Notes under the pieces: model-generated
What the model was told of the DNA's origin: nothing
The model's input: only the letters and a program-made list of their open reading frames with translations
Database searches by the model: none
Made by a program: the position numbers and the translations under genes
NCBI GenBank assembly: GCA_903789615.1
Contig: CAIFEV010000007.1
Span: 56,723-110,483 of the forward strand
Direction: 5' to 3'
Length of the DNA stretch: 53,761 nt
From: an uncultured Lachnospiraceae bacterium
GTDB lineage: Bacteria > Bacillota > Clostridia > Lachnospirales > Lachnospiraceae
Shown here: piece after piece, positions 40,775 through 48,652 of the stretch
How the letters are laid out: each line of letters starts with the position of its first letter
How positions within the stretch are numbered: position 1 is the first letter of the stretch

Positions 40775-40846
40775 GCTGGTGTAGCTCAGTGGTAGAGCAC
40801 TTCATTGGTAATGAAGAGGTCAGGAGTCCGACTCTCCCCACCAGCT
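40775..40846 (+). tRNA. tRNA-Thr (anticodon GGT)
   Basis: The 72-base cloverleaf has acceptor arms GCTGGTG/CACCAGC, D stem GCTC/GAGC, anticodon stem CTTCA/TGAAG with loop TTGGTAA, and discriminator T. CCA is not encoded. The T arm is unusual: loop TCCGACT has C at position 55 in place of the near-universal T, and the 49-65 pair is A/C. The promoter upstream is strong, so it looks expressed. Confidence 0.92.
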
Positions 40847-40864
40847 TTATTTTTTTGTCTGAAT

Positions 40865-41119
40865 TTATTTTTCCTCTTCCTTTTTCGCGAGAATCCGGTA
40901 GCGGATTCCGATGGCGACAAGAACAGCCGCCGCGGCGAAGAAGATGATGCCCCAGACAGGAGCTCCGTAGAAGACAAGCGCGATCCCCATCATGGCGATG
41001 ATGAGCCCGTTCAGGATGTTGACTTTGGACTTTGACGCATTGGTGTTCTTGATCGGGTCTTCCTCGCGGCGGCCGCTCGGGCGGCGTCTCGGGACGTTTC
41101 CGGTTCTTTTCTTTTCCAT
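40865..41119 (-). CDS. small two-helix membrane protein
   Basis: An 84-residue protein of unknown role. The N-terminal 30 residues are basic and polar (KRTGNVPRRRPSGRR). Two hydrophobic helices follow, ILNGLIIAMMGIALVFYG and VWGIIFFAAAAVLVAIGI, then a basic tail. AGAGGC precedes the ATG on the minus strand. It is convergent with the tRNA gene and divergent from the GH105 gene. I know no named family for it. Confidence 0.65.
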   Translation of the reverse strand: MEKKRTGNVPRRRPSGRREEDPIKNTNASKSKVNILNGLIIAMMGIALVFYGAPVWGIIFFAAAAVLVAIGIRYRILAKKEEEK

Positions 41120-41273
41120 GTGAAGCTGCCTCTTTTTGTGTCGGGCGAAGGCCCTTCCGTTTCATCATTTCCGGCGAAGGAAACATACCATTTGCCGGTG
41201 TTATGTCTTATAATAATACCATATGCAAGGATGAGAACTTGTGAAATTATCGGAAATTATAACGGAGGAATTT

Positions 41274-42386
41274 ATGGAGAAGGAACTGCTTCTGGAGAAG
41301 ATCGACAAGGTTGTCGACAAGCTGATCCATCTGGGAGGCACAGAGCCGGAGGAAAGCAAGGGACTGAGTGTAGAGGAGATCATGGCGGCCGGAAAGTGCG
41401 ACCGGGATTTTGGCATAGAGGAGTGGGACTGGCCGCAGGGGGTAGGTCTGTACGGGCTGTACCAGCTGCAGAGATACTACGGCGACAAGCGATATGAGCC
41501 GTTTCTTCACAACTGGATTGAGAACAACCTGAAAATCGGCCTTCCGAGCCGGAACATCAACACGACGGCGCCGTACCTGTCCATCTGCTCGCTGCTGGAT
41601 GACATGCCGCAGTACGAAGAGATGTGCAGAGAGCAGGCGGACTGGCTGATGAACGGACTGCCGAAGACGAAGGACGGCGGGTTCCAGCACGTGACGAGCG
41701 CCATCGGCGACCGGAACGGCGTCATGCTCAATCCTTCGCAGATCTGGGCTGACACGCTGTTCATGGCGGTGCTGTTCTTAAACCGCATGGGTATGCGCTG
41801 CCACCGCGAGGACTGGAAAGCGGAGGCGGTGCACCAGTTCCTGGTCCACATCAAATATCTGTACGATAAGCAGACGGGCCTTCTGTACCACGGCTGGAGC
41901 TTTGAGAGAAATGACAACTTCGGCGGCATCTACTGGTGCCGCGGCGATTCCTGGTTCACCTACGGTATGATGGCGTTTCTGGCAGACCGCGGGGATGACC
42001 TGGACGCGGGGGTGAAGCAGTTTTTTCTCGACACATACAGGACACACGTCGCGGCGCTTAAAGCATGCCAGGCTCCGTCGGGGCTGTGGCACACCGTGCT
42101 GCTGGATCCGGATTCCTACGAGGAGGTTTCCGGCTCGGCTGCCATTGCAGCCGGCATGCTCATCGGTGTGAAGAGCGGGCTGCTGGATGAGAGTTACCGC
42201 GAGGCGGCACTGAAAGCGGTGAAGGCGGTCTGCGACAACGTGGCGGATGACGGCACGGTCCTGAATGTGTCAAGCGGTACCGCGATGGGGATGAACGCAG
42301 AGCACTACAAGAACATCATCATCCATCCGATGGCCTACGGCCAGTCTCTGGCGCTTCTGGCGCTGATCGAGGCGCTTGACGCCTGA
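41274..42386 (+). CDS. GH105 unsaturated uronyl hydrolase
   Basis: A 370-residue (alpha/alpha)6-barrel glycosidase of the YteR/RhiN family, which removes unsaturated galacturonyl residues left by rhamnogalacturonan lyases. Family blocks are WDWPQGVGLYGLYQLQRYYGD, INTTAPYLSICSL, FMAVLFLNRMG, DNFGGIYWCRGDSWFTYG and SGTAMGMNAEHYKNI. ATG at 41274 is chosen for its AACGGAGG site. An in-frame GTG at 41241 is less likely. No signal peptide. It stands alone next to purA, away from the glycan locus. The purA promoter overlaps its 3' end. Confidence 0.9.
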   Translation: MEKELLLEKIDKVVDKLIHLGGTEPEESKGLSVEEIMAAGKCDRDFGIEEWDWPQGVGLYGLYQLQRYYGDKRYEPFLHNWIENNLKIGLPSRNINTTAPYLSICSLLDDMPQYEEMCREQADWLMNGLPKTKDGGFQHVTSAIGDRNGVMLNPSQIWADTLFMAVLFLNRMGMRCHREDWKAEAVHQFLVHIKYLYDKQTGLLYHGWSFERNDNFGGIYWCRGDSWFTYGMMAFLADRGDDLDAGVKQFFLDTYRTHVAALKACQAPSGLWHTVLLDPDSYEEVSGSAAIAAGMLIGVKSGLLDESYREAALKAVKAVCDNVADDGTVLNVSSGTAMGMNAEHYKNIIIHPMAYGQSLALLALIEALDA

Positions 42387-42460
42387 GAGCCATGGGTGAT
42401 ACTATTAACGGCGTGTGACGGTTCTACGGGTCACGGTTATTTCACCCTTTTTAAGGTGAA
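42376..42460 (+). promoter_or_regulatory. purA promoter and structured leader
   Basis: -35 TTGACG (42376-42381) lies inside the GH105 3' end, with an 18-bp spacer and -10 TACTAT (42400-42405). The leader contains two short stems, CGTGTGAC/GGTCACG near 42411-42436 and TTCACC/GGTGAA near 42441-42460. No purine riboswitch consensus is recognised. Confidence 0.45.
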
Positions 42461-42486
42461 TTTGTCAGTTGAACGGAGGACAGACT

Positions 42487-43782
42487 ATGGTAACAGCGAT
42501 TGTGGGCGCAAACTGGGGTGATGAAGGCAAGGGCAAGATCACCGATATGTTCGCCGAGAAGGCGGACGTGGTTGCCCGCTTCCAGGGCGGCGCCAATGCG
42601 GGGCATACGATTGTCAACGAGTACGGCAAGTTCGCTCTGCATCTTCTTCCATCCGGTGTATTCTGCCAGCAGGTCACAAACGTCCTGGGCAACGGCGTGG
42701 CCCTGAACATTCCGTATTTCATCAAGGAGCTGAACGGCCTTGTTGAGAGAGGGGTCCCGAAGCCGAAGATCCTGGTGTCTGACCGCGCGCAGATCCTGAT
42801 GCCGTACCATGAACTGTTTGATACGTACGAAGAGGAGCGCCTGGCCGGAAAGTCCTTCGGCTCAACCCGCTCCGGAATCGCTCCGTTTTATTCCGATAAA
42901 TATGCCAAGATCGGTTTCCAGGTCAGCGAGCTCTTTGACGACAAGGATGAACTGATGGATAAATGCGAGCATGTCGCGACGCTCAAGAACGTCATGCTGG
43001 AGCACCTCTATCACAAGCCGCTCCTGGATCCGAAGGAAATCTACAACACCCTGATGCAGTACAAGGAGATGATCGGGCCGTATCTGGCCGACACCAGCGC
43101 CTTCCTGCATGAGGCTCTGAAGGAAGGAAAGGACATTCTCTTCGAGGGACAGCTGGGAACCATGAAGGATCCGGATCACGGCATCTATCCGATGGTGACG
43201 TCTTCTTCGCCGCTGGCTTCCTACGCGGCGGTCGGCGCCGGCATTCCGGCTGCGGAGATTAAGAATGTCATCGCGGTCGCAAAGGCGTATTCCTCCGCGG
43301 TGGGCGCGGGTGCCTTTGTCAGTGAGATTTTCGGCGACGAGGCGCAGGCGCTTCGCGATCACGGCGGTGACGGCGGAGAGTACGGCGCGACGACGGGCCG
43401 CCCGAGAAGAATGGGATGGTTCGACGCGGTTGCTACGCGCTACGGCGTGCGGATGCAGGGCGCGACGCAGGTTGCCCTGACCGTTGTGGATGCCCTCGGA
43501 TATCTGGACGAGATCCCGATGTGCATCGGCTACGAAGTGGACGGAAAGATCATCCGCGACTTCCCGACGACACATGTGCTGGAGAAGGCAAAGCCGGTTC
43601 TGAAGGTCTTCAAGGGCTGGAAGAGTGACATCCGCGGCATCCGCAACTTCGAGGACCTGCCGCAGGAGTGCCAGGACTACGTCAACGCGATCGAGCAGGA
43701 AATCCAGGTTCCGATCACGCTGGTGAGCAACGGTCCGGCGCGGCATGATATTATTCACAGAGAGAGCAGACTCGGCAGATAA
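42487..43782 (+). CDS. purA: adenylosuccinate synthetase
   Basis: A 431-residue GTP-dependent enzyme that joins IMP and aspartate in AMP synthesis. The P-loop-like motif is GANWGDEGKGKITD with catalytic Asp, then GGANAGHTIV with the catalytic His. GSTRSGIAPFYSDKYAK, LFEGQLGTMKDPDHGIYPMVTSSS and the ATTGRPRRMGWFDAVATRYG block are standard. Length is normal. The ATG at 42487 follows ACGGAGGACAG. It ends at a strong terminator. No other pur gene is adjacent. Confidence 0.98.
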   Translation: MVTAIVGANWGDEGKGKITDMFAEKADVVARFQGGANAGHTIVNEYGKFALHLLPSGVFCQQVTNVLGNGVALNIPYFIKELNGLVERGVPKPKILVSDRAQILMPYHELFDTYEEERLAGKSFGSTRSGIAPFYSDKYAKIGFQVSELFDDKDELMDKCEHVATLKNVMLEHLYHKPLLDPKEIYNTLMQYKEMIGPYLADTSAFLHEALKEGKDILFEGQLGTMKDPDHGIYPMVTSSSPLASYAAVGAGIPAAEIKNVIAVAKAYSSAVGAGAFVSEIFGDEAQALRDHGGDGGEYGATTGRPRRMGWFDAVATRYGVRMQGATQVALTVVDALGYLDEIPMCIGYEVDGKIIRDFPTTHVLEKAKPVLKVFKGWKSDIRGIRNFEDLPQECQDYVNAIEQEIQVPITLVSNGPARHDIIHRESRLGR

Positions 43783-43804
43783 GATTTCTGCGCGAATGAA
43801 AAAA

Positions 43805-43848
43805 GCCCCCGGCAGACAGCAGCAAGCGAGTCAGGCCGGGGTGTTTTC
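43805..43848. terminator. bidirectional terminator after purA
   Basis: CCCCGGC (43807-43813) pairs with GCCGGGG (43835-43841). TGTTTTCG follows on the plus strand and CTTTTTTC on the minus strand, which serves the two convergent genes. Confidence 0.85.
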
Positions 43849-43851
43849 GTT

Positions 43852-44049
43852 TCATTTCTTTTTGAGGATCCGGTACATCAGCTGCATGGCGTACAGAACG
43901 ACAGGCAGAGCGATATCGGTGAACAGCAATCCGGGGAGGGCTCCGGCAAGCGGCCCGGTTTTTGCAAAGGCGGAAACAAGAGTCAGTACAATGAGCACAG
44001 CCCAGGCAGCAATGCCAGAAACAGCCAGGATACGTCGGAATGTTTTCAT
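43852..44049 (-). CDS. small two-helix membrane protein
   Basis: A 65-residue protein. Helix 1 is about 7-28 (ILAVSGIAAWAVLIVLTLVS) and helix 2 about 40-60 (LLFTDIALPVVLYAMQLMY), with a KKK tail. AGGAGG lies upstream of the ATG on the minus strand, which supports real translation. It is divergent from the adenylation gene, 68 bases away. Function unknown. Confidence 0.65.
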   Translation of the reverse strand: MKTFRRILAVSGIAAWAVLIVLTLVSAFAKTGPLAGALPGLLFTDIALPVVLYAMQLMYRILKKK

Positions 44050-44117
44050 GAGCGGGACCTCCTGCGGTGCGTTTCCTGTATTGTAGCGGGGCTGTATCAG
44101 AAAGGCAACTTTTGAGT

Positions 44118-45671
44118 ATGAACAAAATCAACGTTCTGGAGTATCTGGAGGAGAGCGCAGGCAGAGTTCCGCAGAGGAAAGCGGTCGAAGACCTGAAAAA
44201 CAGCATGACATATCAGGAACTGTGGCAGGCGTCATTCACCTGCGGCGCGGCGCTGCACCGGTACGTGCGGCCGGGACAGGCGGTTGCCGTGTTCATGGAC
44301 AAGTCTGTCCAGACGCTGGCCGTGTTCTTCGGAGCGGTTTACGCGGGCGGATTTTACTGTATGCTGGATCCGTCCCAGCCTGTGGAGCGCCTGCAGCATA
44401 TCCTCTCGACTCTGCAGCCTGCCGTTCTCGTGACGGACAAAAAAATGAGCCGCCGCCTTACAGGCCTTGGCTTCACCGGCCCGATTGTAAATGCCGAAGA
44501 CCTGCTTGCGCGCCGGGTGAGCCCCGCGGACAAGAAGGCGCTGGCGGTTGTGCGCAGTGGTGCGCTTGACATCGACCCGCTCTACGCGATCTTCACGTCC
44601 GGCTCCACCGGAATGCCAAAAGGGGTGTTGGTGAGCCACCGTTCGGTCATCGATTTCATTGGATACTTCACGAAGATCATGGGAATCGGAGAGGACGACA
44701 TCATCGGAAACCAGGCGCCGTTTGACTTCGACGTCTCGGTCAAGGACATCTACTCGGCCATCAGCACCGGCGCGACGCTGGAGCTGATCCCGAAGCTGTA
44801 CTTTTCGTTTCCGACCAAACTTCTGGACTTCCTGGACGACCGGAAGGTCACGAGCCTGACCTGGGCAGTGTCGGCGCTGTGCATCGTCACGACGCTGAAC
44901 GGCTTTTCCTACAAGATTCCGTCGTCGATCCGCCGCGTGATATTCTCCGGCGAAGTGATGCCGATCAAACACCTGAACGCATGGCGCAGGGCGTATCCGG
45001 ATGCGACATTTGTCAATGTGTACGGGCCGACGGAGATCACCTGCAACTGCATGTACTATATCGTGAACCGCAGCTTCTCCGATGACGAGGAGCTCCCGCT
45101 GGGAAGACCGTTCCCGAATGAGCGGGTATTTCTTCTGGACGAGAACAACCGGCTCATTACGGCGCAGGATCCGGGAAAGATGGGCGAGATCTGCGTGTCC
45201 GGCACAGCGGTGACACTCGGATACCTGAGAGCCCCGGACAAGACGGCGGCGGCATTTGTCCAGAATCCGCTGAATACGCGCTATCCGGAGATTATCTACC
45301 GGACCGGCGATCTGGCCAGCTACAGTGAGGACGGTGAACTGTTCTACCGCACGCGGAAGGATTTCCAGGTGAAGCTGTTCGGGCACCGCATCGAGCTGTC
45401 AGAGGTTGAGCTCGCGGCCAACGCCTGCAAGGACGTGGTGCGCAGCTGCTGTGTGTTCGACAAGGTCAACAACCGCCTGGCGCTGTTTTATATCGGCAAG
45501 GCAGACAAGAAAGAAATAACGCAGACGATGCAGCAGAAGATCCCGCGGTTTATGATCCCGACGTTCATGAAGGATCTTCCGGAATTCCCGCTGACCAAGA
45601 ACGGGAAGATCGACCGGAAGGCCCTGCTGCAGGTGAGCGAGGCGGAAAAAGGAGTGACTTCCAATGTTTGA
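44118..45671 (+). CDS. amino acid adenylation enzyme, DltA-like
   Basis: A 517-residue ANL-superfamily ligase that activates an amino acid with ATP and loads it on a carrier protein. Motifs are IFTSGSTGMPKGVLVSHRS (A3, 159-177), NQAPFDFDVSVKDIY (A4; DltA usually has PFSFDLSVMD), NVYGPTEITCNCMYY (A5), YRTGDLASYSEDGELFY (A7) and PLTKNGKIDRKAL with the A10 lysine. Free-standing, with no carrier domain. It is overlapped by the PLP enzyme by 8 bases, and an acyl carrier gene follows. No dltB/dltD is present, so D-alanylation of teichoic acid is not shown. The substrate is uncertain: the changed A4 and A5 residues leave D-Ala in doubt. Confidence 0.85.
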   Translation: MNKINVLEYLEESAGRVPQRKAVEDLKNSMTYQELWQASFTCGAALHRYVRPGQAVAVFMDKSVQTLAVFFGAVYAGGFYCMLDPSQPVERLQHILSTLQPAVLVTDKKMSRRLTGLGFTGPIVNAEDLLARRVSPADKKALAVVRSGALDIDPLYAIFTSGSTGMPKGVLVSHRSVIDFIGYFTKIMGIGEDDIIGNQAPFDFDVSVKDIYSAISTGATLELIPKLYFSFPTKLLDFLDDRKVTSLTWAVSALCIVTTLNGFSYKIPSSIRRVIFSGEVMPIKHLNAWRRAYPDATFVNVYGPTEITCNCMYYIVNRSFSDDEELPLGRPFPNERVFLLDENNRLITAQDPGKMGEICVSGTAVTLGYLRAPDKTAAAFVQNPLNTRYPEIIYRTGDLASYSEDGELFYRTRKDFQVKLFGHRIELSEVELAANACKDVVRSCCVFDKVNNRLALFYIGKADKKEITQTMQQKIPRFMIPTFMKDLPEFPLTKNGKIDRKALLQVSEAEKGVTSNV

Positions 45672-46905
45672 TATGAGTGAACTTGCCGGCGTGATGGGGA
45701 ACTATCCGACGCCGTTTTACCTGTTTGACCTGGATGCATTTCGTGAGCGCTTCGAGGCGATCCAGCAGATCGTCGGGGACGACGTGACGCTGGTGTATGC
45801 CATGAAGGCCAACCCGTTTCTGGTCCATACGGTGACCGGATTCAGCCGGGCGAAATTCGAGGTGTGCTCGCCGGGAGAATTTTCCATATGCGAGCGCGAG
45901 CGGGTGCCGATGGCTTCGATTGTCCTGTCCGGCGTTTACAAGGAGCGTGAGGACCTGGAGCATGTGATGGATGCCTGCGGCGGCGTTGGCATGTACACGG
46001 TCGAGTCGATCGGACAGTTTCTTCTGTTAAATGACATGGCCGCTGAGCGCAGAATTCAGATCCCGGTGCTGCTGCGTCTGACGGGCGGAAATCAGTTCGG
46101 CATCGATGAGGATGCCATCCGCGAGATCGTCAGCCACCGGGATGCGTACCCGAACATCCGCATCTGCGGCATTCAGCAGTACACGGGCACGCAGAAGCGC
46201 AAGTTCGAGGACATCGCATCAGAACTCGACAAGCTCGACGAGTTCTGCGACTCGCTGAAAGAGGACTGCGGCTTTACGGTACAGGAGATTGAGTACGGCC
46301 CGGGGCTTAAGGTCGAGTATTTCGGCGACGAGGCGTATAAAAACGACCTTTCGGGCTGCCAGATGCTCGCAGACAAGCTTGCGTCCTTTGGCGGGAAATA
46401 CCACTTCAGCCTGGAGATCGGCCGGTATCTGGCCGCTCTCTGCGGAATGTACGTGACCCGGGTTGTCGACATGAAGGTGAACCGGGACGAGCAGTATCTG
46501 ATCGTGGACGGCGGCATCAACCACCTGAACTACTACGGGCAGGCCTTCGGCATGCACATGCCGCCGGTGACCTACATCCCGCAGGGCGGTGAGGGCGTGG
46601 GCCTGCGCCAGGGAAAGGGCCGCGTCTCCCCGTATGAGAAGCACTTTGAGTGGACGGTGTGCGGCGCGCTCTGCACGACGTCGGACGTGCTGCTCAAGCG
46701 CGCTCTGCTTAAAGATCCGCACATAGGAGACACATTGGTCTTCTTTGAGACAGGCGCCTACTCGGTGACCGAGGCGATGTACCTCTTCCTGTCCCGCAAA
46801 CTTCCGCGCATCCTCGCGTACTCGGCCGGCAGGCTGGAAGTGTACAGAGGCAGCATCGGATCAGACGTGATCAATTCCAGAAAGGGCCTCGTCCGGATGC
46901 TGTGA
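45664..46905 (+). CDS. type III PLP-dependent decarboxylase-like enzyme
   Basis: A 413-residue alanine-racemase-fold enzyme related to diaminopimelate and ornithine decarboxylases. The PLP lysine is Lys48 in LVYAMKANP. Further blocks are FEVCSPGEFSI, LRLTGGNQFGID, EYGPGLKVEYF at the glycine-rich phosphate site, LEIGRYLAALCG, CGALCTTSDVLLKR with the catalytic cysteine position, and FFETGAYSVTEA. ATG at 45664 lies inside the end of the adenylation gene, with AAAAAGGAG upstream. In butirosin biosynthesis a related enzyme, BtrK, decarboxylates glutamyl bound to a carrier protein. By context this one may also act on a carrier-bound amino acid (inference). Confidence 0.85.
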   Translation: MFDMSELAGVMGNYPTPFYLFDLDAFRERFEAIQQIVGDDVTLVYAMKANPFLVHTVTGFSRAKFEVCSPGEFSICERERVPMASIVLSGVYKEREDLEHVMDACGGVGMYTVESIGQFLLLNDMAAERRIQIPVLLRLTGGNQFGIDEDAIREIVSHRDAYPNIRICGIQQYTGTQKRKFEDIASELDKLDEFCDSLKEDCGFTVQEIEYGPGLKVEYFGDEAYKNDLSGCQMLADKLASFGGKYHFSLEIGRYLAALCGMYVTRVVDMKVNRDEQYLIVDGGINHLNYYGQAFGMHMPPVTYIPQGGEGVGLRQGKGRVSPYEKHFEWTVCGALCTTSDVLLKRALLKDPHIGDTLVFFETGAYSVTEAMYLFLSRKLPRILAYSAGRLEVYRGSIGSDVINSRKGLVRML

Positions 46906-46970
46906 GCGTCCCTTAGCCCGGCGTGAAAGACAGATTCCGCGGACTGACAGAAACGGCGCATATCTTGCTC

Positions 46971-47000
46971 TTGACGCAGGTACAGGGCCTGTTGTATCGT
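46971..47000 (+). promoter_or_regulatory. candidate promoter of the carrier protein gene
   Basis: -35 TTGACG (46971-46976), 18-bp spacer, TATCGT (46995-47000). It would allow the carrier protein to be made apart from the two enzymes upstream. Confidence 0.5.
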
Positions 47001-47037
47001 ATGGAAATGAAAAAGTACCGAAAGGTGGTAGGAACTT

Positions 47038-47265
47038 ATGGATGAGATTATTCGTATGCTGGAGGACATCTGCCCGTCTGTGGATATCAAGTCCTGTGAC
47101 ACACTGGTTGACGACGGCGTGCTGGATTCATTTGCCATTGTTTCTCTTGTGGGGGATCTGAATGACAAGTTCGACATTGAGATCACACCGGCGGACATCG
47201 TCCCGGAGAACTTCAATTCGGCTGAAGACATCTGGAACATGGTCCAGCGTCTGCAGGATGAATGA
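47038..47265 (+). CDS. acyl/peptidyl carrier protein
   Basis: A 75-residue four-helix carrier protein. The phosphopantetheine site is Ser31 in DDGVLDSFAIVSL, with Phe where fatty-acid ACPs have Leu (DSL), as in DltC-type and non-ribosomal carriers. The acidic helices fit partner docking. GGTGG precedes the ATG. It lies 132 bases after the PLP enzyme, with a promoter between. It is the natural acceptor for the adenylation enzyme. No phosphopantetheinyl transferase is in the window. Confidence 0.9.
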   Translation: MDEIIRMLEDICPSVDIKSCDTLVDDGVLDSFAIVSLVGDLNDKFDIEITPADIVPENFNSAEDIWNMVQRLQDE

Positions 47266-47280
47266 AACGGAGCCTGAGGG

Positions 47281-47799
47281 ATGACATTACTGGAAAACTG
47301 GCGCAAAGACGCCTATGAGAGCGAAGATCAGGAAGCAAACCGAAAGCTCTGGCAGGATTATTTCGCGCAGGAGAAGGGAATCTATGAGAAGGTCCTCTCC
47401 GCGAAAGAGCCGTACCGGGGCACCGTAAAGGAACTGGCAGAAGTCTTTGGTGTTTCTCTGGAGATGATGACCGGATTCCTGGACGGCATCAACGACTCCC
47501 TGAAGGAAAAGAACCCGATCGAGACGATGGACGAGAATACGGCCGTCTCCCTGGACTATGACGCGGAGAAGCTGTATTACAACATGGTCGCCTGCAAGGC
47601 AAGCTGGCTCTATGAGCTGCCGCAGTGGGACGGACTGATCGACGAGAAGCGCCGCAAGGAGCTGTATCTGAAGCAGAAGAAGTCCGGGACCATCGTGAAG
47701 CCGAAGAAGATCGGGCGCAACGATCCGTGTCCGTGCGGCAGCGGCAAGAAGTACAAGAACTGCTGCGGAAGACCGGGCCTTCGCAAGTACGACGTCTGA
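47281..47799 (+). CDS. SEC-C motif protein
   Basis: A 172-residue protein with a C-terminal zinc-binding SEC-C motif [13 protein letters not shown] (Cys150, Cys152, Cys161, Cys162), as at the end of SecA. The N-terminal 130 residues are helical and acidic ([38 protein letters not shown]) and recur in Firmicutes with this motif, function unknown. It begins 15 bases after the carrier protein stop and is likely co-transcribed, but a functional link is not shown. CGGAG upstream is a weak ribosome site. Confidence 0.85.
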   Translation: MTLLENWRKDAYESEDQEANRKLWQDYFAQEKGIYEKVLSAKEPYRGTVKELAEVFGVSLEMMTGFLDGINDSLKEKNPIETMDENTAVSLDYDAEKLYYNMVACKASWLYELPQWDGLIDEKRRKELYLKQKKSGTIVKPKKIGRNDPCPCGSGKKYKNCCGRPGLRKYDV

Positions 47800-47820
47800 T
47801 ATAGAGAATAGAGATTCTTC

Positions 47821-47855
47821 ACTCCCATGCGCTTTTGCCGTGCATGGGAGTTTTG
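47821..47855 (+). terminator. terminator after the SEC-C gene
   Basis: ACTCCCATGC pairs with GCATGGGAG and is followed by TTTTG. Confidence 0.85.
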
Positions 47856-47892
47856 TGTTATCATGACTGGAAACGGAAAAGGAGAAGTTTCA

Positions 47893-48645
47893 TTGAAAAG
47901 CTACACCGGATTTGCAGAGGTCTATGACGCGTTCATGGACAACATTCCGTATGATGACTGGGCAAAGTATCTGATCGCGCTCATGAAGCTCTACCGCGTC
48001 CCGACGGGCGGGCAGGTCGTGGACCTGGGCTGCGGCACGGGCAATGTGACGGAGCGCCTGGCAAAGGCCGGATACAGCTGCATCGGCATCGACCTTTCGG
48101 TTGACATGCTCACGATCGCGGAGAACAAGCGCCTGCGCGATGACCTGCCGATCCTCTACAGTCAGCAGGACATGCGTTCCTTTGCCATACCGGAGCCGGC
48201 GGACTGCCTGGTATCGCTGGCGGACGCCATGAACTATCTGCTGACGGACAAGGACCTTAAGGCTGCGCTCACGGCGGCGCGCGAAGCGCTTAAGGACGAC
48301 GGCGTTTTCATCTTTGATCTGAAGACGATTCATTTCTTCCAGGACGTCCTGGCGGACCACGTGTACGCGGAAAACCGCGAGGATTCGGCTTATATCTGGG
48401 AGAATTTCTATTACGACGAGACGCACAACAACGAGTATGACCTGTCCATCTTCGTGAAGGACATGGACGGGCTGTTCACGCGCTTTGAGGAGACACACGT
48501 CCAGCACGGCTTCACGACGGATGAGGTGACGCGCGTGGCGGTAAGCTGCGGCTTCAAGGTTGAAGCGTTTTACGATGCGCTTACCTATGAGCGGCCGAAG
48601 AAGGATTCCGAGCGCATCTATGTTGTCCTGAGAAAGAAAGGATAA
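47893..48645 (+). CDS. class I SAM-dependent methyltransferase
   Basis: A 250-residue Methyltransf_25-type enzyme. The N-terminus YTGFAEVYDAFMDNIPYDDWAKYL is typical of the Firmicutes YqeM-like group, followed by SAM motif I QVVDLGCGTGNVTERL, motif II GIDLSVDMLTIA and DDGVFIFDLKT. The best start is the TTG at 47893, since AAAGGAG lies 8 bases before it. An ATG at 47863 has no ribosome site. It is followed closely by hslO. Substrate unknown. Confidence 0.85.
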   Translation: MKSYTGFAEVYDAFMDNIPYDDWAKYLIALMKLYRVPTGGQVVDLGCGTGNVTERLAKAGYSCIGIDLSVDMLTIAENKRLRDDLPILYSQQDMRSFAIPEPADCLVSLADAMNYLLTDKDLKAALTAAREALKDDGVFIFDLKTIHFFQDVLADHVYAENREDSAYIWENFYYDETHNNEYDLSIFVKDMDGLFTRFEETHVQHGFTTDEVTRVAVSCGFKVEAFYDALTYERPKKDSERIYVVLRKKG

Positions 48646-48652
48646 AAGGAGT

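Noticed and set aside
44118-47265. Complete dlt operon for D-alanylation
   Set aside because: DltA-like and carrier proteins are present, but no MBOAT DltB or DltD, and a decarboxylase-like enzyme sits between them.
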